Below, in pieces: positions 54,596 through 62,947 of a DNA stretch of 64,000 bases. Origin of the DNA: Nostoc parmelioides FACHB-3921. GTDB lineage: Bacteria; Cyanobacteriota; Cyanobacteriia; Cyanobacteriales; Nostocaceae. Numbering within the stretch: position 1 is the first letter of the stretch; the number at the start of each line of letters is the position of its first letter. Below the pieces are notes generated by a model. It was not told the origin of the DNA and ran no database searches. It saw only the letters and a list, made by a program, of their open reading frames with translations. The translations under genes were made by a program, and so were the position numbers. The stretch covers positions 124,001 through 188,000 of the forward strand of contig NZ_JACJQL010000003.1 in NCBI RefSeq assembly GCF_014696625.1, in the 5' to 3' direction.

Positions 54596-54832
54596 TTAAT
54601 GATTTTCCTGTCCTAAAGATAATCTACCTTCAGCAGTGTCTCGAATTAGGGGTAGTTTAGATGTGATGTAACTATCCAGGCTACTATCTACCTGCGCGTC
54701 TAGTCCCTGGTTGACTTTTAATTGCTGGGTGAGTAATTGTACTAGAGATATATCATCAAATTGAAGTAAAGTGCTGACGTTAGTAGACTCAATTACAGCC
54801 CAAAGCTGGCGTATTATTTTTGTGGTGATCAT
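54596..54832 (-). CDS. Small protein of unknown function, paralogue of the 16358-16588 gene
   Basis: A 78-residue protein aligned over its full length with the 76-residue product at 16358: IRQLWAVIESTNVSTLLQF and YITSKLPLIRDTAEGRLSLG are the shared ends, with a variable acidic middle. Helix-rich, no cysteines, no signal. It is followed by a small membrane protein, which the 16-kb copy lacks. The start ATG 54832 has a weak AGAGGT upstream. Confidence 0.7.
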   Translation of the reverse strand: MITTKIIRQLWAVIESTNVSTLLQFDDISLVQLLTQQLKVNQGLDAQVDSSLDSYITSKLPLIRDTAEGRLSLGQENH

Positions 54833-54974
54833 GAGTCTCTAACCTCTTAAGCTTTTCTTTATAATTACACATTTTTCGGATGTGTGGGGAAATATTTGTT
54901 GAAGAATTATCAAGCCACTGGAAGATAAAGTAGAATGGTTGGGTAAATTCTGGTACATAACATAACCAAATCTT

Positions 54975-55277
54975 ATGGAAACCACAAAGCTCCACATCTG
55001 TAAGCTAGAGGCGACTCAGGAATGGTTGTGTTTAGATGCAAGGGCTTACATTGCAGAATGTTTAGAAGCTTGTGTCACTGTGGAGATGCTGGCTGATTTG
55101 AGGGAAATCTTTCCACGTCAAGCATTGACAGTAGCTAGTGTTCAGGTTTGCGAATTACAGAGAAAGCGTATTCAGCGATGGCTGAAAGAGCAAAATGGAG
55201 AAGTTCAGGATTTAGGGGAGTCATCCCAGGTTTTGCAGAGTGCTATGGATACATCTTTGGGTCAGCGTTCATCGTAA
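54975..55277 (+). CDS. Hypothetical small protein
   Basis: A 100-residue frame divergent from the small-protein pair. KLEATQEWLCLDARAYIAECLEACVTVEMLADLREIFPRQAL reads as amphipathic helices; a basic helix ELQRKRIQRWLKEQNGE follows, then a polar tail. Codon use is normal, but there is no clear ribosome binding site and no family I recognise. Its 142-base spacing from the divergent gene would allow a shared control region. Confidence 0.5.
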   Translation: METTKLHICKLEATQEWLCLDARAYIAECLEACVTVEMLADLREIFPRQALTVASVQVCELQRKRIQRWLKEQNGEVQDLGESSQVLQSAMDTSLGQRSS

Positions 55278-55330
55278 TTGAGTCAGGCTCACTGTGCAAG
55301 CGATCGCTTCTGAAATAACTGCAAATATTT

Positions 55331-55360
55331 TAGGGGTGTGGGGGTGTAGGGGTGTAGGGG
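55331..55360 (+). repeat. Heptamer STRR GGGTGTA
   Basis: Four GGGTGTA/GGGTGTG heptamers in a row between the hypothetical gene and the convergent TpsB gene. The same unit is found at 35813-35836 and in family 1 elements. Confidence 0.8.
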
Positions 55361-55428
55361 AAACAACTAATAATTAAGTCAAGATAAGTTACAGCGAAAG
55401 TTTCATGTTTACCAGCATGATTTTTTTC

Positions 55429-57183
55429 TTAAAACGGTTGATACCGCAGTGAAAAGTGAAGACCATTTTCTTGCAGTGTGTTTCCGCCATCATTAATATT
55501 CGTTAAGGGAATACCATAATCTAAACGTAGGCTTAAATCTCGACTTGGTTGCCAAAGCAAGCCTAAACCGAGACTGGAAATTGTCTGTGGTTGGGGATTA
55601 CTACCGCGATTATTCCACACAGTACCGATATCAAAAAACGGTGCTATCTGCAAAGCATTGGAGTTAGCAGTTAAGGGAAGGCGAACTTCCACAGAAGCTG
55701 TAAAACCATTGTCGGCTACGAGTTTGTTTTGGGTATAACCACGAACTGTATCAAACCCACCAATACTAAATTTTTCTAATGATAATAAAGAATCTCCCGT
55801 CAGTTGGGCATTGACTCTAGTGAGGATTAATGTTCGTGAGGATAATAACTGCACCCATTGAAATTGACCTAACCAAGAGAAGAAGCGCCCATCCGTATCA
55901 GTATCATTGACTGTAGCATCAAAAGCCCCAATACCAAGGCTAAATTGGGAGCGAGCCGCTAAAACCCTTGTGGCATCTCGTTTTACCCAATCTTGAGAAA
56001 AGCGAAGGGCGGTAATTTTTGATTCTCCATCTTCCGCACCAGGAGAAAAGGAAAAAGGGATATTATCGAGGAGAAATGTTTGGGAACGACGTAAATCTAA
56101 GCCTAAACTCAGAGCAAGTTCTGTCTGGGGTTGGCGGTAGAGAGGATGACGATAACTGAGGGAATAGGTTTGAGTTTCGCTTCTAATGTCCAAATTGCGG
56201 AAATCGTCTGTAATAATGCGGCTATTGGCATTATTCACCCGAAAACTCAGTGTGTCATTATTGCCATTTACCGGAATTGTGTAGCTGACATCATACAAGT
56301 TAAGTCCTTCCGTAATTGTATATTCAGCAGCGAGGCGATCGCCAAAACCCAGTAAGTTATCATGATTCAAAAATACCCCTAGTTGAGTGGAACCAATACT
56401 GGGAGTTTGGTTATTGGCTGTAAAGACTCCCCCATGAAATGCCGGCGCTTCCGTGATATTTACCAGCAAGATATTACTACCAGGAGTACTACCAGCAGTT
56501 AACTCAGCATTTACCCGTTGAATTACGGGGTCTAATTGTAATAGTTGCAATGCTGTTTCTAAGCGTTGGCGATTTAATGGCGTGGAGGTAGCTTTGGTGA
56601 GGTGCGATCGCACGTATACTGATTGAAGACTCCTTAACCCGGTGATCTCAATTTTCTCTAGTTCTCCTTCCACCACCTGAATTTTCACCACACCATCGGT
56701 CAGATTTTGATTGTTGGGTAAAAATGCACCACTAGTGATGTAGCCGTTTTGAATATAAAGTTCGGTAATATCTGAACGTAGTTGAATTAAATCTGCAAAA
56801 GTAACTCGACGGTTCTCAAATGGTTCAATCAACCTGGCAATTTCATTTTTTAAGACTGTAGCCCCCAAAACTTCAACTTTTTTGACTAGAAAGCTTTCAC
56901 CAGTAGGAGAAGTAACATCCGATGGTGTTGGCGCAGGAGGCACAGGAAAGATAAGTGTAGTAGGAGAAGGGGGAGTGGGAGTAGCAGGACTAGGGGACGG
57001 TTTAGGGATAGTTTGGTCGATAGTTTCTGGTGTAGTAGGGGGGATTATCACCCCTGGTGGCGGTGTAGATTGGGCAGATGCAACACCAGGAAAGCTCATT
57101 AAGGTTAGTAGCAGAAATAATCCGGGACAAAGAAATTTTGCTTTAGTTCGTGTATCATTTCTGCCTAAGACAATATTTTTCAC
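55429..57183 (-). CDS. ShlB/FhaC/HecB-family outer-membrane transporter (TpsB)
   Basis: A 584-residue Omp85-superfamily protein. Signal peptide: LFLLLTLMSFPGVASAQS. A Pro/Thr-rich linker follows (to about residue 90), then the POTRA_2 domain (FLVKKVEVLGATVLKNEIAR, YIQNGYITSGAFLPNQ-like), then a 16-strand barrel region with GGFDTVRGYTQN, matching the conserved VRGY motif of loop L6, and a terminal FSLRYQPF strand. It exports a partner TpsA protein across the outer membrane in two-partner secretion. No TpsA-like gene (with a TPS domain) is adjacent; the large surface protein at 4.4 kb does not have one. Confidence 0.9.
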   Translation of the reverse strand: MKNIVLGRNDTRTKAKFLCPGLFLLLTLMSFPGVASAQSTPPPGVIIPPTTPETIDQTIPKPSPSPATPTPPSPTTLIFPVPPAPTPSDVTSPTGESFLVKKVEVLGATVLKNEIARLIEPFENRRVTFADLIQLRSDITELYIQNGYITSGAFLPNNQNLTDGVVKIQVVEGELEKIEITGLRSLQSVYVRSHLTKATSTPLNRQRLETALQLLQLDPVIQRVNAELTAGSTPGSNILLVNITEAPAFHGGVFTANNQTPSIGSTQLGVFLNHDNLLGFGDRLAAEYTITEGLNLYDVSYTIPVNGNNDTLSFRVNNANSRIITDDFRNLDIRSETQTYSLSYRHPLYRQPQTELALSLGLDLRRSQTFLLDNIPFSFSPGAEDGESKITALRFSQDWVKRDATRVLAARSQFSLGIGAFDATVNDTDTDGRFFSWLGQFQWVQLLSSRTLILTRVNAQLTGDSLLSLEKFSIGGFDTVRGYTQNKLVADNGFTASVEVRLPLTANSNALQIAPFFDIGTVWNNRGSNPQPQTISSLGLGLLWQPSRDLSLRLDYGIPLTNINDGGNTLQENGLHFSLRYQPF

Positions 57184-57475
57184 ATTCTTGAAATTAACAG
57201 TTAACGCACGAGTATTTTTACTTAAGTACAGTCTAAATTATCACATTTATTCTTGACATACAAGCAATTAACGACATTTGAAATTGCATAAAACAGCATT
57301 GCTATTTGGGCGAAAGCAAGGTATGGGGAAACTTAAATAAGGGAGGGGTATAGAGGTGTAAGGGAAAGACTTTTTATGGATGAGTAATGAGTCTTGAGTA
57401 AGATATTCTCCCTTGCCTCCTACCCCCTGTCTTTCCTGATAAAATAGGAAACAACCTCATATTTATGCTGTGTTT
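57184..57475. other. Intergenic region between divergent TpsB and Uma2 genes
   Basis: AT-rich spacer with a weak GGGAGGGGTATAGAGGTGTA repeat near 57340. AGGAAAC at 57447-57453 precedes the Uma2 start. Confidence 0.4.
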
Positions 57476-58252
57476 ATGGCAACCCAACTCAGCGAAGCTA
57501 AATCATCAAATCAGCTGGTAATTACTTGGGAAGCTTTGCCAGACGATTTTCAACTAAAGGATGAACCGGTGGAGAATACAGGTCAGCCAATATTGGCTGG
57601 TGCTTTACGGGAAAGTTTAGAACTGAGTGGATTTATCCAACCCCAAATGTTGATTGCTTCAAATTTTGGTCTTTGTGCAACTATCAACGGCCAATTGGTG
57701 GTGAAAGCACCGGATTGGGTTTATGTACCATCGGTTAAAGAGGTGAGGGAAAATCGTAAAAGTTATACACCCATTTTAGAAGGTGATATTCCTGCGATCG
57801 CTATAGAATTTCTTTCAGATACCGAAGGTGGAGAATATTCAGTCAAGCGGACTTATCCACCAGGAAAATGGTTCTTTTATGAACAAATATTGCAAATTCC
57901 TATCTACGTCATTTTTGAACCAGATGGGGGTTTGTTGGAATATTATCAACTGGAAAATGGACGCTACGAATTAAAGCAACCCGATGAAAATGGTCGTCAT
58001 TGGGTTGATTCAATGGGCTTATTTTTGGGAACATGGCAAGGCACAAAAGAAGCCCGGACTGGTTATTGGTTGCGTTGGTGGGATCAAGCTGGTAATTTGT
58101 TACCTTGGGCTGTGGAACAGATTGAACAAGAACGCCAACGCGCTGAACAAGAACGCCAACGCGCTGAACAAGAACGTCAGCAAAAAGAACGACTGATGGC
58201 TTATTTAAAATCTCAAGGTATTGACCCAGAAAATTTACCACCCCTTGAGTAG
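57476..58252 (+). CDS. Uma2-family (DUF820) endonuclease-like protein
   Basis: A 258-residue protein from ATG 57476 (in-frame GTG at 57470 is an alternative). The PD-(D/E)XK core is visible: AIAIEFLSDTEGGEYSVKRT, then FYEQILQIPIYVIFEP, which is the EYWL/VDP region of Uma2 proteins, and the substrate-side LELSGFIQPQ. Uma2 proteins are very abundant in cyanobacteria and unresolved in function. The C-terminus has 7-residue repeats EQERQRA (from a 21-bp DNA repeat at about 58124-58180), making a coiled coil, and ends SQGIDPENLPPLE, a tail common in the family. Confidence 0.85.
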   Translation: MATQLSEAKSSNQLVITWEALPDDFQLKDEPVENTGQPILAGALRESLELSGFIQPQMLIASNFGLCATINGQLVVKAPDWVYVPSVKEVRENRKSYTPILEGDIPAIAIEFLSDTEGGEYSVKRTYPPGKWFFYEQILQIPIYVIFEPDGGLLEYYQLENGRYELKQPDENGRHWVDSMGLFLGTWQGTKEARTGYWLRWWDQAGNLLPWAVEQIEQERQRAEQERQRAEQERQQKERLMAYLKSQGIDPENLPPLE

Positions 58253-58353
58253 ATAGTCAGCAATACTTTTATACAGATGGGGCGTAAAACTTGAGTTACT
58301 ATGTCTCCTAATTGCCATTGTGCAGTTTTTGTGGGGAGTAGTAAAAGTTAAAT

Positions 58354-59472
58354 ATGACAGAAGTTATCAGCACGCAGTCTGTAGTAGATTTAGCTGCCAT
58401 TGCCGAAAAATTCGCGTTTCCAGGTACAGTCACAAATGTTCAAGCATTTGGTAGTGGCAATATCAACGATACTTTTTTAGTAACTGTTGATTCCTTAGAA
58501 GCACAGCATTTTATTCTGCAACGGATAAACACTTTGGTGTTTCGTCAACCAGAACTGATTATGCAGAATATGCGTATCTTCAGTGATCATGTTTATCAAC
58601 GTCTACAATACGCACCCCCAAACCGTCGTTGGGAAGTTCCGCGCGTACTTTCCACCAAGGATAATCACGATTACTGCACAGATACTCAGGGGAATTTTTG
58701 GCGGGCGATTAGCTTTATTTCTGGGTCGCAGTCTTTTGATACTATGCAGGATTTAGCACAAGCCCAAGAAATCGGCTATGCCTTGGGGATGTTTCACAAC
58801 TTAATCAGCGACTTATCACCAGAAAAACTAGCTGATACTCTGGAAGGCTTCCATATTACGCCGCTTTACTTGCGTCACTATGAACAGATTTTGGCAACAG
58901 CTAAACCGCAACCATCCCCAGAATTAGATTATTGCTTGCAATTTGTGAGCGATCGCCAAAGTTATGCCTGTATTCTAGAAAATGCTAAAGCTGCGGGTGA
59001 GTTGCCGTTACGTCTCATACACGGCGATCCTAAAATTAACAATATCATGTTTGATACTGTTACTCACAAAGCCGTCAGCGTTATCGACCTCGACACGGTT
59101 AAACCCGGTCTAGTACATTATGACATTGGTGATTGTTTGCGATCGGGCTGTAACCCTGCTGGGGAAGAAACAGAACATTGGGAAAGCGTTTCTTTTGACA
59201 CTGATTTATGTCAAGGAATTTTACAAGGTTATCTGTCGGTAGCAAAGGATTTTCTCACCGATAATGATTACGCATATATGTATGATGCTATACGCCTCAT
59301 TGCCTTTGAGTTAGGACTGAGATTCTTTGCTGACTATTTAGCGGGGAATGTTTACTTTAAAATCAAGTACCCAGAGCATAATTTAGCCAGGGCGCTTGTG
59401 CAATTTAAACTAGCCGAAAGTATCGAATCTCAAGAAATTAAGATTCGTAAAATTATTCAAGATATAAAATGA
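58354..59472 (+). CDS. Aminoglycoside phosphotransferase-fold sugar kinase (NahK-like)
   Basis: A 372-residue kinase of the APH/choline-kinase fold. LIHGDPKINNIMFD is the catalytic loop (Asp as base) and VIDLDTVKPGLVHYDIGDCLRSGCN the metal-binding segment; GNINDTFLVTV is the ATP-binding loop. Its overall wording is nearest to N-acetylhexosamine 1-kinases, which phosphorylate amino sugars. The downstream DOMON-like gene overlaps its stop by 4 bases (ATGA), so the two are translationally coupled. Confidence 0.83.
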   Translation: MTEVISTQSVVDLAAIAEKFAFPGTVTNVQAFGSGNINDTFLVTVDSLEAQHFILQRINTLVFRQPELIMQNMRIFSDHVYQRLQYAPPNRRWEVPRVLSTKDNHDYCTDTQGNFWRAISFISGSQSFDTMQDLAQAQEIGYALGMFHNLISDLSPEKLADTLEGFHITPLYLRHYEQILATAKPQPSPELDYCLQFVSDRQSYACILENAKAAGELPLRLIHGDPKINNIMFDTVTHKAVSVIDLDTVKPGLVHYDIGDCLRSGCNPAGEETEHWESVSFDTDLCQGILQGYLSVAKDFLTDNDYAYMYDAIRLIAFELGLRFFADYLAGNVYFKIKYPEHNLARALVQFKLAESIESQEIKIRKIIQDIK

Positions 59473-60008
59473 GTCACCAAATATTTTCTCTACAACCATT
59501 CCCCTCTGAAGAATCTTTAATTGATCTCAAAATTGCTGGTAATATTAGCCGCCATAATAATCAACTCACGATTAATTATCAGGTTGTTGGTGAATTATCA
59601 CCAGTTGATATTCCCTCGCCTGTAGACACACCAACGAGAAAAAATGAACTATGGCAAAATACTTGTTTTGAGTTCTTTATTGGCGTTAAAGATTCTCAAC
59701 AATATTGGGAATTCAACCTTTCTCCATCCCGAAATTGGAATATATACCGATTTCATGGATATCGCCAGGGAATGCAGGAAGAAACAGCTTTTACTGACCT
59801 ACCTTTTAGTGTTGAGAATCAATCAGATAGTTTAGAAATCTCGTTAAATGTCGATTTAGGAAAAATCATCTCTTCTGAACAATTTATTGATGTCGCAATT
59901 ACTACAGTGATCAAACAAAAACATGGCAACATAACTTACTGGGCTTTAGTTCATCAAGGTAAAGAAGCTGACTTTCACATCAGGGACAGTTTTATAATTA
60001 GATTATGA
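59469..60008 (+). CDS. DOMON-like domain protein
   Basis: A 179-residue beta-rich protein. NELWQNTCFEFFIGVKDSQQYWEFNLSPSRNWNIYRF is the typical core of DOMON-like/CBM9-like proteins, which often bind sugars or haem. No signal peptide, so it is presumably cytoplasmic. Coupling to the sugar kinase suggests a common substrate, perhaps a sugar ligand. An insertion-like ELSPVDIPSPVDTPTRKNE near residue 42 is a low-complexity loop. Confidence 0.82.
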   Translation: MSHQIFSLQPFPSEESLIDLKIAGNISRHNNQLTINYQVVGELSPVDIPSPVDTPTRKNELWQNTCFEFFIGVKDSQQYWEFNLSPSRNWNIYRFHGYRQGMQEETAFTDLPFSVENQSDSLEISLNVDLGKIISSEQFIDVAITTVIKQKHGNITYWALVHQGKEADFHIRDSFIIRL

Positions 60009-60011
60009 GAT

Positions 60012-60076
60012 GTAGGGTGCGTCAGTCCGAGGAAACCTAGCTGCACCAAGAAATCATTCATATTGACGCACCCTAC
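60012..60076 (+). repeat. 65-bp inverted-repeat element family 2
   Basis: GTAGGGTGCGTCAGT and ATTGACGCACCCTAC, one mismatch in 15, spaced as in the other copies. The interior GGAAACCTAGCTGCACCAAG aligns with that at 26041. Confidence 0.88.
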
Positions 60077-60107
60077 TAATACCAATTCAAAATTCAAAAT
60101 TAAGCTA

Positions 60108-60132
60108 GTATGGTGGGCATTGCCCACCATAC
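60108..60132 (+). terminator. Strong palindrome downstream of the DOMON-like gene
   Basis: GTATGGTGGGCA and TGCCCACCATAC form a perfect 12-bp stem with a single-base loop. It is likely a dispersed repeat; the following GAAATAATAGTTTTTTTT run of Ts makes it plausible as a terminator. Confidence 0.55.
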
Positions 60133-60559
60133 GAAATAATAGTTTTTTTTAGCTTGACAATTTTAGTAATACGCAAGTGGCGCAAGATATAAATCAGAGA
60201 GGTATTGCATTTATATTGATCAGTAAATATTAATCCATGATTATTGTGATTGATGGAAATAAGAAATAATTATGTGATTTTAATAAATTTTTCGTGAAAT
60301 CAAAAAAAATAATCTTAAATATTTGCTATACATAACTGAAAGATTCAGCCATAAAACAACGGGTTATCTACAAATTACTAAGGAAATTTCATATTTTGCT
60401 GATAGAACATTGAGCTTCACGTAAAAATCATTTACATATATGTTCATCAGAGTCGATTGGAGTCCGTTGTAGTAATTAGCCATGATACACCGAAAGTCCA
60501 ATGAGGTAATTTATCTTGCTACATAACACATCGTACTAATTAAAAATTTGCATAATTTT

Positions 60560-62791
60560 ATGGAAAAAAAATTAGCTCCACAGTTAGATAATTTTTACCA
60601 AAGCTGTAGTCGGTATTTCCAAAAACTGTCTCGTAATCAAAACTTTCGAGGCTTGAAAATATATCTTTTGATACTTACTATAGCTATGGTGGTAATTATT
60701 AATCCCATAGGCAATTATATGCCTTGGATTGTTAATATACTACCAACGACTACTGAGAAAATAACTCATAAATCATCTGTACAGCAAACTGATAAACAAT
60801 CGCATAAAACCTCAAATAAAGCAGCCTATAAAACCTCTTGGATAGGTAACACTTTTGGTGGTAAAAAGTGGGTACAAATTCAGATGGAGGGTATATATGT
60901 CACTCCCAATGGCACAGTTTATGTCAACAGTCATTGGGATGAAGCTGGTAGAGAAGTAGGTATTTATAAAGACGGCGATGTAATTGGTAAAGCTGATGAC
61001 TTACATGGCTGGGGAAGGTTGGGAGGTAAAGCAATTACAGCCAATCAAAAGTACCTCTATGTAGCTATGCAGCAATCCCACGAAGGGAAACCAGAGGATG
61101 ATTACCCACCAAAGGGAACCACTTGGTACAATGTCCGACGCTATGACTTATCTGGAAAACCTGCGCCCTTTGCTGGGGGGCGTGGTTGGGATAAAAGTAT
61201 GGTCATTGTCAATAGTAAAAGTGAAGTTACTGGATTAGCAACTAAAGACAAAGAGTTATATGTAAGTGATACTGCTAGCGATCGCCTCCGCGTTTACAAT
61301 ACAGATACCATGCAGGAGCTACGCAGCTTTAGCGTTCCTGATCCTGGTGCGATCGCTATTGATCAGCAAAATAACTTATGGGTTGTGCAAAAGAAAAAAA
61401 TAGTCCGATATTCGCCCCAAGGTAAGCAATTAGCCCAACAAATCACCGATGTTGCTAACCCAAGTGCGATCGCCTTTGATCCTCAAGGTAGATTACTAGT
61501 AGCTGACAATGGGAAACGTCAGCAAGTACTCATTTATAACATCGCCAATAAACCAAAGCAGGTAGGCACTCTCGGTGACAAAGGCGGTATCTATGGGGGT
61601 ACTTCTGGGGAAGTCAAAGACTCGAAACTGTATGGTATTACCGGAATCGGCACAGATAAAAGCGGCAATATCTACGTTAGCAATCATGGTTTTAATAGTA
61701 CTGGTGCTGACTTGAGAAAATTCTCGTCATCGGGAAAACTCCAGTGGCGCTTACTCGGTTTGCAATTCATAGATAACGCCGATGCTGATCCTGATAGCGA
61801 TGGTAGAGACGTGTTCACCAAAAACGAACACTTCGTCATGGACTACAGCAAAAACAACGGCAAAGAATGGACATATAAAGCATATACCCTAGATAAGTTC
61901 CGCTACCCAGATGATGGAAGACTGCACACCACACCCACATCAGCCTTCGTTCGGCGCTTGGGTGGAAAACGCCTACTCTACCTCTCCTCAGAAATGATGG
62001 CAGAACGGCTGTTAATCTACCGTTTTGATGGTGAGATAGCTGTTCCCTGCGGCATTTTTGGCAAAAACCATCTTAGTTGGCCTCCCAACCAACCAAAAGA
62101 CGGTAGTTGGTTATGGCGGGATATCAATGGTGATGGTTCCATCCAAAACAACGAATACAAAACCTTGGGTGAAGAAGATGGTTCTGTCTGGGGTTGGGAA
62201 ATAGACAGCAAAGGAGATATTTGGCAAGCGGCCGAAGCTGGCTACATCAAACACTATCCCTATCAAAAATTAGATAATCATGGCTGTCCCATTTATGGAC
62301 AAGCTATTGGGGGCAGAATACCCATGCCAGCACCTTTCAAAACTTTGACAAGAATCAAATACTTTCCCAAACAAGACGTGATGTATCTTGGAGGGTACAC
62401 CAATGAACATCCCAATCTTGATGGTGATTGGGGCTTAGTTGGTACAGAAATAGTCCGTTTTGACAACTGGAGTAAAAAAAGAAATCTCCGGTGGCGGATA
62501 GTGCTTCCTTATAATCATCAAACAGACCCCAAATTACATATCAAATCAATTGATGTGGCAGGAGACAGAGTTTTTGCCGTTGCTAGTAAAAAAGCAGAGG
62601 TTTATGTCTATAAAGCCACAACAGGGGAAGCATTGCCAATGTTAACACCCGGCGCAGAAGTAGGAGGCGAAAGCGGCTGGATTGATATCCCCTACGGCAT
62701 TCGCGCTTTTCGTCGTGCCAATGGTGAGTATTTAGTATTTGTGGAAGAGAACGCTAAAGGAAAGGTGATGATGTATCGATTACCTGGGTAA
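60560..62791 (+). CDS. Membrane-anchored beta-propeller (NHL-like) protein
   Basis: A 743-residue protein from ATG 60560; a TTG at 60548 is in frame. Residues about 33-55 (IYLLILTIAMVVIINPIGNY) form an anchor, after which a Lys/Thr/Ser-rich stalk leads to a large domain of beta-propeller repeats: VYVNSHWDEAGREVGIYKDG, LYVSDTASDRLRVYNTDTM, AIDQQNNLWVVQKKKIVRYSPQ, AFDPQGRLLVADNGKRQQVL, IGTDKSGNIYVSNHGF. An acidic loop DADPDSDGRD and DINGDGSIQNNE look like calcium-binding loops. It probably works outside the plasma membrane. It is followed by a glycosyltransferase gene, hinting at envelope sugars, but no direct link is visible. Confidence 0.8.
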   Translation: MEKKLAPQLDNFYQSCSRYFQKLSRNQNFRGLKIYLLILTIAMVVIINPIGNYMPWIVNILPTTTEKITHKSSVQQTDKQSHKTSNKAAYKTSWIGNTFGGKKWVQIQMEGIYVTPNGTVYVNSHWDEAGREVGIYKDGDVIGKADDLHGWGRLGGKAITANQKYLYVAMQQSHEGKPEDDYPPKGTTWYNVRRYDLSGKPAPFAGGRGWDKSMVIVNSKSEVTGLATKDKELYVSDTASDRLRVYNTDTMQELRSFSVPDPGAIAIDQQNNLWVVQKKKIVRYSPQGKQLAQQITDVANPSAIAFDPQGRLLVADNGKRQQVLIYNIANKPKQVGTLGDKGGIYGGTSGEVKDSKLYGITGIGTDKSGNIYVSNHGFNSTGADLRKFSSSGKLQWRLLGLQFIDNADADPDSDGRDVFTKNEHFVMDYSKNNGKEWTYKAYTLDKFRYPDDGRLHTTPTSAFVRRLGGKRLLYLSSEMMAERLLIYRFDGEIAVPCGIFGKNHLSWPPNQPKDGSWLWRDINGDGSIQNNEYKTLGEEDGSVWGWEIDSKGDIWQAAEAGYIKHYPYQKLDNHGCPIYGQAIGGRIPMPAPFKTLTRIKYFPKQDVMYLGGYTNEHPNLDGDWGLVGTEIVRFDNWSKKRNLRWRIVLPYNHQTDPKLHIKSIDVAGDRVFAVASKKAEVYVYKATTGEALPMLTPGAEVGGESGWIDIPYGIRAFRRANGEYLVFVEENAKGKVMMYRLPG

Positions 62792-62845
62792 TGGTTGACG
62801 GTTGACGGTTAACAGTTAACTGTTAACTAATGACTAACACCAGAT

Positions 62846-62878
62846 AGAACCCCGACTTCTTGAAGAAGTCGGGGTTCT
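62846..62878 (+). terminator. Perfect 16-bp palindrome after the propeller gene
   Basis: AGAACCCCGACTTCTT and AAGAAGTCGGGGTTCT pair completely around one G, about 55 bases after the stop. It may terminate transcription; the wording is a common dispersed Nostoc palindrome. Confidence 0.65.
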
Positions 62879-62947
62879 GAAAGAACTTCCGGATAATTGC
62901 CACTAACTAGAGATTTATTTTGTGGAACTAGAATAAAAATTATTTTT

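Larger units (their letters stand above)
60009..60559. other. Intergenic region with family 2 element and palindrome
   Basis: 550 bases. The left 130 hold repeats; the remainder is very AT-rich and probably carries the promoter for the propeller protein. I see no gene. Confidence 0.5.
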
